Origin: Porphyra umbilicalis | Lineage: Eukaryota; Rhodophyta; Bangiophyceae; Bangiales; Bangiaceae | Direction: 5' to 3' | Assembly (NCBI GenBank): GCA_002049455.2 | Contig: KV918827.1 | Coordinates: 229,629 to 293,628 of the forward strand | DNA: 64,000 nucleotides | Shown: positions 20,715 to 33,600 of the stretch, piece after piece | Layout: each line of letters opens with the position of its first letter | How positions within the stretch are numbered: position 1 is the first letter of the stretch | Made by a program: the position numbers and the translations under genes | Notes under the pieces: model-generated | What the model was told of the DNA's origin: nothing | Databases searched by the model: none | Seen by the model: only the letters and a program-made list of their open reading frames with translations

Positions 20715-21499
20715 GCGGCTCGGCGGGCGCTGCAGTGGTCGGTGGGGGAGCGGCGGTGGTGCGGGGGGGGGGGGGGGAGGCGTTGACGACCTCGGTGGCG
20801 GGCGCTTGCGCTTGACTTGTAGACTACAGAGTGTGGCTCGAATCATGGACACTTTCGGAGCGTCTTTCACGCGTAAAGAAGCAAAAAACAAGTGCGAGAC
20901 GGGGAAGAAGCACAGAAGGAGAGCGCCCGTGCGTTACCTGTTCATCTGACAAAGAAAGAGAGAAAACAAAGCTGAGGAAGTCTCGTAGGAACACGCGGAA
21001 CTCGTCTCCTCGCCTGCAACCTGGGGCACGTCGATCGGTTGTAATCATGTTGCTGTCAGCACCCTCGTTCTCTGCAAAGGGAGGGCCGATTCTGAGGACT
21101 TCGTCTGCATCCGGAAGCATGCTGAGAGCCCCTCGGCACGTCTGACATCCCCAGAGCCCGCGCGGTTCACACACAGCGTGCCATGCCTGCTGCTCAAATC
21201 ACTTCCGGGATGGTTTCCAAGCTCACAACGCTTGGTTGACTGCCTTCTGTTCTGTTGTCTCCAACGTCTACCCCTCACCCCCTTGCTGACCTGGGAAAGC
21301 AGCAAAGCCGCTAAACAACGTTTGGCGCTCTCAGTTATGAACAAAAAAGCACCAAAGGCATGTAGGACACCAAAGATCCCAGGCGGGCGGTCTTTCCGCC
21401 CCTCACACGCTGCCTGAGCAGCAGCGGCCTTGGCTGCACGGTGTGGCGCACTCATACTTTTGTCCACTGCATGGACGCCGAGCCGCAGAGCCGTCCTTT
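20715..21499. other. 3' flank of the Cys-rich gene, inner part of left arm
   Basis: It starts with a G-run (about 20767-20778), then lower-GC DNA with no convincing ORF. Small open frames here recur exactly in the right arm simply because the DNA is duplicated. Confidence 0.5.
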
Positions 21500-22677
21500 A
21501 CGCCAAGGACGACAAGGACGACCGCCCGCGGCGGCACGCCCGCCGTCCACGCGTCTGCGCGCGGTCCGCGCCCCGCCGGGCGCGCCACCGCCACCGCGTC
21601 GGCGACGCGTGCCGTCGCCGTTGCCGGCGCTGCCGAGGCGGGCGACGGGGGAGTGCGTCACGCCGCCGCCGCGGGGCCGACCGCCGGCGGGTGGTCGGCG
21701 CTCGCCGCGGCGGCCGACGGTTGGGCGGGTGCCGGGGGGGGGGGGGCGCCACCGACGGGGGTGAGGCGGGGGCGGGGTGGGGGGGTCCCCACGGGCGCCG
21801 CCGCCAGCATGTAGGGGCGACCGCCGCCGCCGGCGTGGCGCAGCGCATGCCGCCGCCAGTGGCGGGCGCGACGGGCGTGGCCGGCGGGTGTGCGCCGGCG
21901 GTCTGGCGGCTGCGGGGGGCGGCCGCGGCGGCGGCGGCGGTGGGGGTGGTGGCGCTGGCCACGTGGCCTGTGCGCGGGCGCGCCGCCGCGCGTGGGGCGG
22001 TGGCGGGCACGCGCCCCCGCGGGTGGTTGCGGCCGCATCTGGATGCCGTGGCGGGTGCCGCGTCCCACCGCCGCGCCGTTGGCCTCGTCGGTCGGACCGA
22101 TGGCAGGTTGGGGGCACACCACTGGGCGTGGGCCCCCCGGCCGTTGCCTCCTGGCGGCACGGCTGCTCCCGCCAGCGCGGTCGATGCGGCGCCCAGAGGC
22201 GGGCGTGCGCACGCCCAGTCACTGGGGATGGGGCGGGTGGCACGGAGCCGCGCCGTGCGTGTCGACGCTGTCGCCGAGGCGGTCCCGTGCGTTGCCAGGA
22301 GGTAACGCCAGCTGGCAACACAGACGGCCACCTCGCCAGCAGGCAATGCACGGAACCACCTCGGCGACAGCGTCGACGCTGTGCAGAGAGATAGCCACCC
22401 ACGGGCAAGGAGCACAAGAAGGAATAGGATGGAATCGCGGCATCGCTGGCCAGGAAGCCCCACGATGCTACGCTCTACTCCTGTAGCTATTCATACTGGG
22501 GGTGCACGCAATCATGGAGAGTGAGACCAATCATGGGGCCCCCTTACAGCGGCGATTCTGACCTCTCCCGCGAGAAAAATCCGACTCGGTCACCGAAAGG
22601 CGGCCTTTACGCGAGCACGATCGAGCGAGGGAGGCCTATAGCATAGCAAAACCACGTATATTTTCTACCTGTTTTCA
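21500..22677. other. Palindrome spacer, GC-rich part, with a hairpin
   Basis: The spacer DNA is unique to this side. Several frames are open on both strands, all Arg/Ala/Pro-rich without domains, so I call no gene. At 22255-22296 and 22342-22384 there is an inverted pair of about 42 bases (core GTCGACGCTGTCGCCGAGG) with a 45-base loop. Confidence 0.5.
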
Positions 22678-23799
22678 GAGCAAACCTAGCAATGTCAGAG
22701 GACTATCCTTAACATCTCAATTGGGCTTGCGACGTGGCGCCCCCTCACAGGCCGCCTAGTGTAGGCTCCTAAAATGGGCGATATGCGCAATAGAGTTACT
22801 CCTGACCGGGCTACTTTTTCATCGATAGTCCTCTTTGTTGGTGGGCGGTTCGTGGCCCATCCCTTGGAGTAAACCGTCCGAAGAATCTCGGAGCCTCCAG
22901 CGAGGCGTGATCCGCGAGATCCGCTGCAGATTGCCGTCGACAGGCCGACGAAAGGCAGCGATCGACTGACTCAAAAGCAGACACGAAGCACAAGTATGGC
23001 AAAAAGTGGGGGATCGTCGTCGTAAACGTCGATTGAGTGATACATGGCAGCTCCACAGGCTGCCACCGTGCACGGCCATGACGACCTGTCAGCCAATCAC
23101 ACATGCAAGAATCACAGACGGGATTGTGTGCACCCAAACGTGTTGCACGGGTGTTGAGGGCTGGCACAAGGCTCGAAATTTCATGGCTGGAAACTGCCGT
23201 GGAGACGGTTTTTTCTTCCATGTTGGCCCGTCTACAGCTCTCGCGTACATCATGCGATCTACCTGCAACTTTGCACGAGACAAGCTGAGGGTCGCCCCCT
23301 CTGGTCTTGAGAAGCACAGCGTCTCTGCTACAGCGGTTTACGCTACCCAGTCGGTTTTGTAGGGCTCTCAGAGAGGTCGTGGATGCAGTTGCACCGGCCC
23401 CCCCCTCAGACAGGATGGAATCGGCGATCTGTGTCGGGCCTCGTCGGAGTGGCCCGCGATCGGTTCGCGGTCGTTGATCAACGTGTTCGGTCGTCGTGGG
23501 ACACGTGGTCGATGCATGTCATTTCGACGTCCAGCCAATGAGCGGACGTCCAGGATAGTCCTTGTCCAGAATAGGGTGGGCCTGCCGTATTTTGCCTTCG
23601 AATAGAACATGCGCCCTCTATTATGTCACCCGGACTATCGGACCGAGATGTAGTTATCTAAATTCATTGTGGTGAATCTCGTTCCTTAGGGCACCGTTAC
23701 ATTGACGAGAGCGTGGATCGTGGACCAATAAGCGAATATAGACACGTTGCACGAATAAACGAGACACGTTTCGTTAGTCCATCATTGCTAGGTTTGCTC
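22678..23799. mobile_element. MITE copy A, Harbinger-like (3-bp TSD)
   Basis: This 1122-bp element starts GAGCAAACCTAGCAATG and ends with the reverse complement. It is flanked by TCA (22675-22677 and 23800-23802). It is homologous along its length, in the same orientation, to copy B at 53953-54982; both share segments such as CTCAATTGGGC, CGACGTGGCGCCC, CAGGCTGCCACCGTGC and GAATAGGGTG. The 3-bp duplications (TCA, TAA) suggest PIF/Harbinger mobilisation. The internal ORFs are not conserved in copy B, so it is non-autonomous. Confidence 0.85.
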
Positions 23800-23846
23800 T
23801 CAGTGCATAACAATGCTATTCCTGTGCTCTTCCTGGTGCATACCGG

Positions 23847-26800
23847 AAAGGACGGCTCTGCGGCTCGGCGTCCATGCAGTGGACAAAAGTATGAGTGCGC
23901 CACACCGTGCAGCCAAGGCCGCTGCTGCTCAGGCAGCGTGTGAGGAGCGGAAAGACCGCCCGCCTGGGATCTTTGGTGTCCTACATGCCTTTGGTGCTTT
24001 TTTGTTCATAACTGAGAGCGCCAAACGTTGTTTAGCGGCTTTGCTGCTTTCCCAGGTCAGCAAGGGGGTGAGGGGTAGACGTTGGAGACAACAGAACAGA
24101 AGGCAGTCAACCAAGCGTTGTGAGCTTGGAAACCATCCCGGAAGTGATTTGAGCAGCAGGCATGGCACGCTGTGTGTGAACCGCGCGGGCTCTGGGGATG
24201 TCAGACGTGCCGAGGGGCTCTCAGCATGCTTCCGGATGCAGACGAAGTCCTCAGAATCGGCCCTCCCTTTGCAGAGAACGAGGGTGCTGACAGCAACATG
24301 ATTACAACCGATCGACGTGCCCCAGGTTGCAGGCGAGGAGACGAGTTCCGCGTGTTCCTACGAGACTTCCTCAGCTTTGTTTTCTCTCTTTCTTTGTCAG
24401 ATGAACAGGTAACGCACGGGCGCTCTCCTTCTGTGCTTCTTCCCCGTCTCGCACTTGTTTTTTGCTTCTTTACGCGTGAAAGACGCTCCGAAAGTGTCCA
24501 TGATTCGAGCCACACTCTGTAGTCTACAAGTCAAGCGCAAGCGCCCGCCACCGAGGTCGTCAACGCCTCCCCCCCCCCCCCCCGCACCACCGCCGCTCCC
24601 CCACCGACCACTGCAGCGCCCGCCGAGCCGCCTAGTAGTAGCGGCCGCACACCTTCTTGTCGCACATCTTGTCCGTGCACGTGTGCACGTCCTCCGTCTT
24701 GGCGCAGCAGCTGCTGTCCCAGGTGCTCTTCTTGCACAGGGCGTCCTTGCGGACCGTCTTGGAGCAGCCGCCGTGGACCCACTTCTTCTCGTGGCAGGTG
24801 GCGTCGACCTCCACCTCGCGGCTGCACGTCCCGACGACCTTGATCGACTTGTCGCAGCCAAACTTCTCCGTCACCTGGTGGCTGCACCCGTCGTGCTTCC
24901 ATACCTGCTTCTTGCACGGCGTCGAGTACGTCTCGGTCTTCTTGCAGAGGCCCACGACGATCTTTTCGCACGTCGCGTCGTACTCCTTCTGGCACGTGTA
25001 CTCCTTGTTGTACCCGCAGTCATAGTCGACCGACACGTCCTTGGAGCACGTCGACGGGTAGGCAATGGTCTCAAACCACGGCTTGCCATCGTAGCCATAG
25101 TGGCCACCGTGGGCCCACTTGACCTCCTTCTTGTACGTCTTTGTACACGGCTCGCTCTTGTGCTCCGTCTTGTGGCACGTTTTGGCCACCCACTTGCTGC
25201 ACTTGGCATCGTAGCTCTTCTTGCATGGCACTTGCTCCTTGCGGTCGCACTGGACCGACACGATGCGCTCCTTTTGGCACGTCGTGTGCTCGTCCTTGTG
25301 GCAGCCAAACGTCTTGGTGACCTGCTTCTCGCAGCCGTCGTGGACGAACTTGGTCACCCACTTGTCGCAGTCGTACGACTTGAACTCCTTCTTCTTACAC
25401 GCAAAGGAGCGCTCGAGGTGGCAGTCGTACTTCTCCGTCACGTCCTTGGAGCACTTGTACGCGGCTTCCTTGTTGCACCCGTGTTGCACGCACTTCTTCT
25501 CCGTCTTGCAGTCGGAGCCGCACTTCTCCGAGACCGTCCGGCAGCCGGAGCGGGCGGTGGCAGCGGGCGCCGACGAGCCCCCATCGTACGTGTACTGGCG
25601 GTCGGCAGGGGCGGCGAGGTCCGCCTCGGTGGCCGCGGCGACAGAGACGAGGGCGGCGGCGGCGGCGAGCGCCGACAGCTTGGTAAACGCCATTGCGAGG
25701 GAAGGGGGGGGGGGGGGGGGGAGGGGAGAACGGTGGCAGCCGGGTGGTCAAAGTGCGCGGCGGTGGTGGGGGGTGTGGTTGAGGTGCGGCGGAGGAAAGT
25801 GGAATGCGGGAGGCTGGAGGTGTAGGCGACTGTGATGAGGGAGGAAGGCGGGTCAATGGCCGCCTCTGCGGTCACGTCTTAAGCAACCCCACCCCGCCCC
25901 GTCGGACAGGCGGCAGCCGCTCTACCCCCCCGGCTGCCACGGCTCCCCTGCCATCGCGCCACCGCGATGGGCAAGGCGGGGCAGGCGCAACGCCTGCTGC
26001 CCTGAACGCCACGGTGGTCGGTGCTGCCCCACCAGCGGCCGACGCGGCGACGCGGGGGACCCCGTTGCGCGGCCCCCGGTCGCTCCCGCGCACCATTGCA
26101 GGCGTGCAGGCAGCGGGTGGCACGCGGCGGCACACCCCCCGGAGCGGGTGTGCGGGGACAACAGAGCCGCCCGCGCGCCACGCCCCAGCCCGCCGCGGCT
26201 GTGCTGGCAACGCACGCTCATCTCGACGGGGGCACCCGCACCACTGTCATGGCGGACGGTGGCGCTGGAACCCAACGCATCCGAGGCGGAAGCGCCAGCC
26301 CATCGGGCGGCGGCTCGGCACAGAGCACGTCAGCGCGTGGCATTGGCTGAGGCTCTGGCATCCCCCGCCAGACGGCATCTCCGTCACGTGCAATCCCTCA
26401 GAGGCCACCCGTGACCGCTCCAATAGAGCAGCGGCCCGTTTGCTACCAGCCTCCACGCCGCCGCACGAGGCAGTCAGGACCAGCGTCCCGCTGCCGCCGT
26501 TGCGTCACGGAGCGGCTCGGGACGTGACCACCACCGCCATCGGGGCGCGCAACGCGCCCACACGGCGTGAACCGTGCACGTCGCGCCACCCAATGGCGGG
26601 GATGGGGGCACCGACACTCCACACCTCTGCGACCATCACTGCCGTCCACTCTCCCAACGCAGCCGTAGATCGCTGCCAGCAACACTGGCACATCGAGTGC
26701 TGTGGAGGTTGCCGAAGGTTTTGTTGGCTGCGCGCCCCCCCCCCCCCCCACGCCCTCGACACGGTCCATCGGGACACACACGCCCGCCCCGCCCGTCCGA

Positions 26801-27338
26801 AACGGCAGCGGGGAGGCGGACCAGCGCGGCCGCACTCGGGTGCTTGACACTGCCGTCGCGGGGGCGCGCGGCGCCGACTGCAAGCGGCGCGCCCGCGGGT
26901 CGCTCCCAGCGCGGCCCGGGCCGCAGCTCGCCTGTCGCTACCCCCCATAACTTGGCGGCAGTGGCGGCGGCGCGCGCGCGCGCGCACTCGCCGTTGTGTA
27001 CGCCACCGGATCGCGTTGCCAAGCGCCAACCACCACAGCACGCTGTACGGTTGGCCGTCTGGTTGGTCGGCAGCCGCGGCTGTGGGCCGCTTCCATCGAG
27101 ATGGTGGAGGGGGGTGTGGGGCGTGGGGGTTGGCCAACAAGGCCGGCTCTGCTGGTGGGCTGTCAATGGATGAGGCGCGGTGCACTCAAGCGTCAGCCGC
27201 TCGAGATCCACGCCATCCTGCCCGATACGTGCAACTACAATCCCGAGGCAGAGTTGCCACACATTGCCCGTGAACCAAGATATTGAGTCAGTAGCTCACT
27301 GAATATGGCGGGTCTTTGCAGACACCGACCGACAGCCG
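23847..27338. repeat. Right arm of large inverted duplication (uninterrupted)
   Basis: This 3492-bp arm is the reverse complement of the left arm without the retrotransposon. Near 26325 the intact target reads CTCGGCACAGAGCACGTCAGC, equivalent to the joined flanks of the left-arm insertion. It contains the minus-strand Cys-rich gene. The outer kilobase shows scattered single-base and C-run differences from the left arm. Confidence 0.92.
24632..25693 (-). CDS. Secreted 34-Cys repeat protein, right copy
   Basis: This second copy encodes the same 353 residues as the plus-strand gene at 19653-20714, with signal peptide and all 34 cysteines. The two copies diverge outward from the palindrome's inner spacer: gene 3' ends face the spacer. 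A G-run (C-run on the coding strand) immediately precedes the start codon here as well. No amino-acid difference is visible, so either copy could supply the product. Expression cannot be judged from sequence. Confidence 0.85.
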   Translation of the reverse strand: MAFTKLSALAAAAALVSVAAATEADLAAPADRQYTYDGGSSAPAATARSGCRTVSEKCGSDCKTEKKCVQHGCNKEAAYKCSKDVTEKYDCHLERSFACKKKEFKSYDCDKWVTKFVHDGCEKQVTKTFGCHKDEHTTCQKERIVSVQCDRKEQVPCKKSYDAKCSKWVAKTCHKTEHKSEPCTKTYKKEVKWAHGGHYGYDGKPWFETIAYPSTCSKDVSVDYDCGYNKEYTCQKEYDATCEKIVVGLCKKTETYSTPCKKQVWKHDGCSHQVTEKFGCDKSIKVVGTCSREVEVDATCHEKKWVHGGCSKTVRKDALCKKSTWDSSCCAKTEDVHTCTDKMCDKKVCGRYY

Positions 27339-27653
27339 CTCCGAGGCAAGCATGCGCGGCTGGCGGCTCCCTCCTCGCCATCGTCTACCCTGTGGGACTT
27401 GGTCAAGAACGCTTTCCGCCCACGGCCCACGCACGCCGTGAGCGGAGCTCGGTGTACCGCTGTTGACCACCCCCTCATCACCCATCGTCACCACGTTTGT
27501 ACCGCGGCGCTTGTCTTTTCTTTTTTCGCGCTACATCGTGCTGCTGCCGTCTGTGCTCCACTACTATCCTCCGCTTACCGGCCCCACGCCACACCTCGTT
27601 GCCGCGCGCCCGTCGGCCCGTCCCCCCCCCCCCCGGCTGCCCCCCCCCCCACC

Positions 27654-29191
27654 ATGTCCTCTCTACGGGGCCTCAAGGACCGCGCCAAACTCAAAGCCGC
27701 CCGCCTCACGCGCTCCCTCCTGACGGAAGCGACGCAGGCCGACGGCGGCTGGCCGCCGTCGGGCGCCCTCCCGCCCGCGTCGGCGGTCGGCGCGCTGCCG
27801 TTTGCGACGCCCGCCGGCCGCGGCGGCAGCGTCGGCGGCGGCGCCTCGCGGGGCTTTGGTGCCGGCGGCGGCGGCGGCGGCGGCAGCAGCGGCGGCGGCG
27901 GCGGCAGCGACGCGGGCGGCGGCGCGTCGCCCCTCCTCGCGTGGGAGGCGCTGCCGCCGCCAACGGCGGCGGCGCCGCCCCCCGCCTTCCCCGCCGGTGG
28001 GGAGGCCCTCGGCCGCGGCGGTGGCCTCGCCGGCGTCGTTGGGGGGGAGGACCCGTCGCCGCCGCCGTCGCCACCCCCGTCGGTCGGCGGCGGCGACGCG
28101 TGGGGCGCCCCCGACGACGGCGCGGGCGGCAGCGTCACCCGTGAGCCCCTCGACGCGCTGCCGTGGCCGGGCGGTGGGGGCGATGAGGGTGGGGGGGGGT
28201 GGTCGAGCCCGCCGTCGGTCGCCGACGGCGCGTCGGACGGCGGCTCGCTGTCGACGCCCGCGGGCACCGCGCTGCTGCTGCCGCACGCGGGGGATGGCGC
28301 GGGGGGGGGCGGGGGCGCCGCCGCGCCACCGCCGCCGCTGCCGTGTGTGGACCGCCCCGCCTCACCCGCCGCCGCGGCGGGGACCCCCCCTCCGCTGCGC
28401 TCCCCCCCCCCCCTCGCGGGGGCGGCCGCCGGCCCGCCCGCCGCCGCGGGCTTGTCGACGGAGCGGCTGCTGCCGCACCCCCCCCGGCGGTCAGCGGTGG
28501 CGGCGCTAGCGGTCCCCCCCCCCCGGGATGGATTGTGTCGCCGACGCCGGCGGGCCTGCTGCGGCTGCGGCGCGGGCAGGTGACCGCCGCCGTGGGCGAT
28601 GCGCCCGCGGCGGCGGCGGCCGCGTCTGCGGCCTCGCCGCCCGGCGGGCGGCTGGCGCCGCCCCTGTCGTGGGCGGGCGCCTACTGGGAGGCGGTCGGCG
28701 CGGCCGGCGGCGCCGTGCGCGTCTTGTCCTCCCCGGCCGCTGCCGTTGACGGCACCGCGTCGTGGGTGCCCCTGCAGGTGCGCCCGCCGGCCGCCGCCGT
28801 GTCATCGGCGCTGCTGCGCGGCGTGGCGGGGCTGGTGCGCGTGCGGCGACGCGGTGGGGGTGGCGGCGGCGGAGCCGACGGGGAGCCCCCCGTCGGGGAG
28901 GTGCGCGTCGTAGTCGTCGCGCCGACCTTTGACGCCGCCGAGGCGGGGTGGAGGGAGCTCGCCGCCGCCATTGCGTCGCGGTCCGCGTGGGCGCCGGGGC
29001 CCCCAGATGGGGACGCACCCGGCACGGTGGTTGGCGGGGGGGTGCCCGCCCCGCCGCCGCCCGACACGGACGGGGGGGTGCCCGTCGGCTGGTGCGGAGT
29101 GGCCGACGAGCTGTGGGTGGCGGCGGGCGCGGCGGTTATCGGCTTTTCGTTTGTGCTGCAGTGGGCTGTGGGGGGGGGGTGCGTCCGGTGA
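27654..29191 (+). CDS. Hypothetical Gly/Ala/Pro-rich protein with C-terminal membrane segment
   Basis: ATG 27654 follows CCCCACC and starts a basic amphipathic segment (MSSLRGLKDRAKLKAARLTR). A long low-complexity Gly/Ser/Pro region follows. The first frame holds to 28583. The natural-looking continuation (PGWIVSPTPAGLLRLRRGQV ... LSWAGAYWEAVGAAGG) is in another frame, entered at the C11 run 28514-28524, and ends at 29191. Near the C terminus one hydrophobic helix (LWVAAGAAVIGFSFVLQW) predicts a tail-anchored or single-pass membrane protein. No domain is recognised. The frame switch at a homopolymer suggests a length error or polymorphism; a small intron is an alternative. Confidence 0.55.
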
Positions 29192-29887
29192 CGCGGCGGC
29201 GGTGCGGTGCCGCCGCCGCGGTGGGGTGACGGGGGGGGGGGAGGGAGGGGGCGCGCCGCAGCCGCCGGCGCACAATGGGGGGACGCGGGGGGCGCGTGGA
29301 GGGGAGCTGCGAGAAACCCCTCTGCGCGCGCGCACACGGCGGTTCTTGGCGGCGGCGCGCAAGCAAGGGCCACGTTGCTGTTTCCCTGGGTCCTTGTTTC
29401 TTGTGGGTGCTCCCACGGGGCGGTTCCGTCGAGGCGCCGCCCACCTCCGGTGTGTGCCGCACGGTTGGTTGTACGGGGCTGCGCGCGGTGTCGCCCCCCT
29501 CGGTTTGCGTCGCCGGCCGGCGCGGGGCGTGCCGCACGCGGGGGCACGGGCAAAGGCGGGGCGGCTCGCTGCGCTGCCCTGCGGCACGTCCGTTCCACCG
29601 CCGGCCTCGGTGGGTGGTGCGACCGGCCTGTGAGGCGCGCCACCGCCGCTGCCGTCACCGCCGCCGCCGCTGCCGCCGCCGCCGCTGCCCGGCCGCCGGC
29701 CATCGCCGCGCGGCGCCTCGACGGGCGTCGGCCGCGGTCGCGCCCGCCGTGGCACGCGCTCGCCGCCCGCGCGCGGGCCCGGCGGCCGCCGGAACCGGTG
29801 CGGCCCGTGACGCGCGGGCCCCGTGCCGCGGGCGGATTGCCGCCACCCACGGTCGGAGCGGGCGCCTCGCGGCGATGCGCCGCCGCC

Positions 29888-29919
<32 letters not shown>

Positions 29920-30668
29920 CGCCGCGTCGGCGGCTGACCGCGAGCGCGCGGCGCCGCCGCGGTGCCGTCGCGGGGGCGGGCGGTGCGGCCAATGCCGCTT
30001 CGGCGCCGCGTCGACGTCGACGCACGCACGACGGTCGGGCCGTGACCGTTGGGCGGCTGCGGCGACACGACGCAGCCGACCGGGTGCGGCGTCGACGGCA
30101 CGCACGGGTGCACCGTGGCACACACGGTGGCCAAGCCGATGTGGATGCCCGACCCAGGCGGCCAGTGGGGCACGGGGTGCGTGCCCGGCGGTTGCGAGCG
30201 CACGAACGCCAAGCCGTACCGTTGCGCGGTGGATGTGACGCCGAGCCGAGGCGAGGGAAGCAGGGAGCTTGGTGGGGATGACGGACAGTCACCCATGTGA
30301 GCGCCTCGAGGGTGAGGCGCCGCACAGGACCGCTTCGTTCACACTTGTTTTCAGCACCATCCACTGGCCACCCGCTGTCCCTTTTGGCCGCCCTGAACCT
30401 GGCGAGCCAGCGGCCACTTCTACAATGTGGCTGACGCGGGCTAGCGCGACGCATCAGGTCACCAGCTCCAGCGCACGGGGGTCAGACCGGCAAGGGATAT
30501 CACTGGGGAAACTGTACAAAAAACGCCACAGCACACGGCCTACCAAAGGCGTGAGCAACGCAGGAGCGGCGTGCCATGGCACACAAGAACACACACACAT
30601 ACGCGCGCAACCAATCCAGAGTCAAGGTAAAACATAAAACAAAAGATAAACGTCGCCCGCCACCCGCC
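29192..30668. other. Intergenic, no supported gene
   Basis: The DNA is GC-rich with long open frames on both strands, all Arg/Ala/Pro-rich, without domains or consistent composition. From about 30300 the DNA is less GC-rich and forms the 3' flank of the HECT gene. Confidence 0.5.
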
Positions 30669-33600
30669 CTACGACAAGTCAAAACCGGCATTTGACCGCA
30701 GCGCATACGTCAGCTTCTCTGCCACCGTCCGCGCATCCCCATACTCGGGTAGCTTGAGCAGGTTCATGCACGTGGACGCCGACGGCAGGCGATCGCTCCC
30801 GTGTGCACGAGAGATGGTGAACGGCGGGTCGAGGTAGCGGAAGCCGAGCAACGGCGCCCGCGGGGAGGAGGTGACAAACAGGAGCAACGCGGCTTGGAGG
30901 TCCGCCGGCAACTCGGCAACGGTTTCCCAAAACCAGGTAACCACCGGCGTCTCAGAGGTGTAGCCGCCCCCGTACACGGTGGCCGCGCGGAGGTCGGCAA
31001 CGTCGACCACCCCGCGGGTGCCAGACATGAGCAGCTGGAGTTCGCGCTCCCCAAAGAGCCGCGACCACCGCGGGTCGATGAGCGTGCCAAAACCCCGCCG
31101 CATGGCGTTGGTTTGCTCCCGCGTCTGCCGCAGCCGGTGGTGGGCGGCCCGTTGGATGTACTCAACACGGTTGGCGCTCGTGACCGGGAGGTCGCGGCCG
31201 CCATGCACGAGCTCCACCTCCCGCGCCTCCCCAAATTCGTTATCAACGGCCGTAAAGGTCAAGCCCATATCGTCCACGTCCGCTGCATCCATCCGCTTGA
31301 CGAGCATCATATTGCGATGCAGCTCCGGGTCGAGCGACCGCAGGTCGTTCGGTGAGTAGGGCCGTCCGAGCAGCGCAGCGAGCACAAACCCGGCCAGCGG
31401 CACGTCCACGAGGATGCCGTCAAAGACAGCCTTGGCAAGCATCTTGCCGAGGAAAGCAAACTTCTCCAGGTGCGCCTCCATGATCAGCGACGAGGCCGGG
31501 TTGGGATACAACAGCTGCTCGTCGGTGGCCTTAAACAGCCCGTACAACGACGGCGACAGCGCAGTCGCCAGCAGTTGGTGCATAAACTCCTTAAAGACGC
31601 CGCCGCCGTCAATGCCCGCCTCTTCCAACCCGTGCTCGTCAATAAACTTGACGCGCACACGCGCACGGAGCGCCGTGTCGGGCAGGTTCCGCAAGTGCGC
31701 CAGGGCGTCCTCAAACACCCGCGCGCGGCGGATGGTCACCCACGTCGATGCCGACGAGTGGATGCGGCGCTGGGCGACCCACGCGTGAAAGACGCGTACC
31801 CGTGTCGCAAACGGCACCGCGTAGGGGCACAGGCGGAGCAAGTCGCCCGCCGCACGCACGGCCGAGGCGGGCTCCCGCGCGGCGGCGGCGGCACCCCCCG
31901 ACCCGTACTTGGACTCCCCGCCATCGAGCGGGGCGGGGCCCCGCCGCCAGCTGCCAAACCGGAAGCTCCGCCGGTCGTCCACGTCAATGACAGCGGCGGA
32001 GACGGGGTCCACGACAAAGGGCGACGGCGTGGCCGCGGCAGCGGCGTCGGCACCGCTAGAGGCTGCTGCCGCCTCGTCGTCCGCGCCGGCCGCCGCCGGC
32101 GGTGCGCCCGCGGAAATCGCATCCCGCACAAACCCGGTCGAATCGAGCATGCGCGACGGGGCCAGCCAAAAGTCGGGCTTGGGCACGAAACGGCGGCGCG
32201 AGTCGGCCGCATGCAGCCGGTCGAGCACGTCAACGACCGCCGCCCGCACGCTGGTGGACGCCAGGAGGTTCACAGCCCCCGTGACGGCCGGTGCTGTCCA
32301 CCGTAGATTAAGGGCCGACGGGCACACCGAGGCGACAAGGGTGTCCTTGAGCGTCGCGGCAACCATGCACACAGAGCCGAGGGACAGTGGCCGCTGTAGC
32401 TCGTACAACTCGTCCTCGTCTTGAATGGACAGCAGGTGCGCGTAGGCGCGGCAAAATAACAGCAACACGGGGCCGGCCGTCGGCCGGAGCGTCAGTGTTG
32501 ACGGCAGTGGGCTCGTGAGAGACGACACCGCCGGTACCAGCGTCCGCCCATCAGACGATACCGTCAAGGGCACCGTCGTGCACGCGGCCCACAGGCGCAG
32601 CAGCACGTGCGGCGCCGCCGGCGTGGCCGGCGCCCAAAAAGCGACCGCGTTGCACAGGAGGTTGCTGCCGCCCCGACGGCGCCGCGCGAGGAGCGTCAGC
32701 AGCTGGCACACGGCGGCGGCGGAGGTGTCGCCCGTCGCCGCTGCCGGCGCGGGCGCGGAGCCGACACCGCCCTCGCCGAGGCGGGGGAGGCACATGTCAA
32801 AGAGGCGGCGGACGACACGCTCGTCGAGCAGCGGGCCGAGGCGGGCGAGGAGGTCCGCCCGCAAGGAGCCGACGGCGGCGCCCCGAGACGGCGGAGCGGC
32901 GGCACTGCCGGCACCGCCGTCACCAGTGGGGGCGGCCGTAGCAGTGGTCGCAGTGGCAGCGGGCGCCACCGCTGCAGCCGCCGGGGAGTCACCCCCCTCC
33001 CCCTCCAACTCATCCTCCGAGTCGGAAAAGAGCATCCCCGACGCGGCGTCCAGATCGACAACCCCCCCCGGCTCGCCCGACCCGCGCTGCCGCCGGGAGG
33101 TCAGCCCGGGGATGGCGCAAAGCAGCCGTACGAGCACAGTCACAACCAGCGACGTGTAGGCCGCGTCTTGGCCCGTCCACGCGCCGCGGCCAATGTGGAG
33201 CAGATTGGCCAACAGCGATTGGTAGAGGGCCACGCAGCTCGCGTGGTCCGATGCAGGTGCAGTTCGCCGTCCCGCCGTCTGCGCAGCGGCAGGCCCCCCC
33301 TCCGGCGCCCGCTCGGGCGCGCAGAGCAGCTCGGCCAGCGGCCGCTCGGCGCCCGCCGCCGACGTGGACACCACCGGCAACACTGGTGCCGCAGCGAGCG
33401 TGGCAATGGCCTCCCGCACGAGCGGCGCCCGCTCCAGAGAGCTGAGCTCCTCTGCCGAAAGGGCGGCGGTGAGGCCCGGCACGGCGAGGACGGCCGTTGC
33501 CCACCGCGTCAGCACGGCATCGACAAGCGGCCGCGGGAGCCCCGCCGGCAAGCCCGACGCAGTCGCGCTGTTCAACGAGCCACCGGCACGTGCCGCCGCC

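Larger units (their letters stand above)
12168..21499. repeat. Left arm of large inverted duplication (contains a retrotransposon)
   Basis: Apart from the retrotransposon and its 5-bp duplication, this arm is about 3493 bp and is the reverse complement of 23847-27338. The outer end (CGGCTGTCGGTG ... GGCCATATTCAGTGAGC) matches inverted 27301-27338. The inner end (AGCCGCAGAGCCGTCCTTT) matches inverted sequence from 23847. The part with the Cys-rich gene and its 3' flank looks identical between arms. The outer kilobase (12.2-13.2 kb) differs at scattered bases. Confidence 0.92.

Noticed and set aside
19512-20891. 459-codon minus-strand ORF opposite the Cys-rich gene (repeated in the right arm)
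   Set aside because: It looks like a Leu/Val-rich protein only because Lys/Cys codons read in reverse give such residues. The sense strand has a signal peptide and ordered cysteines.
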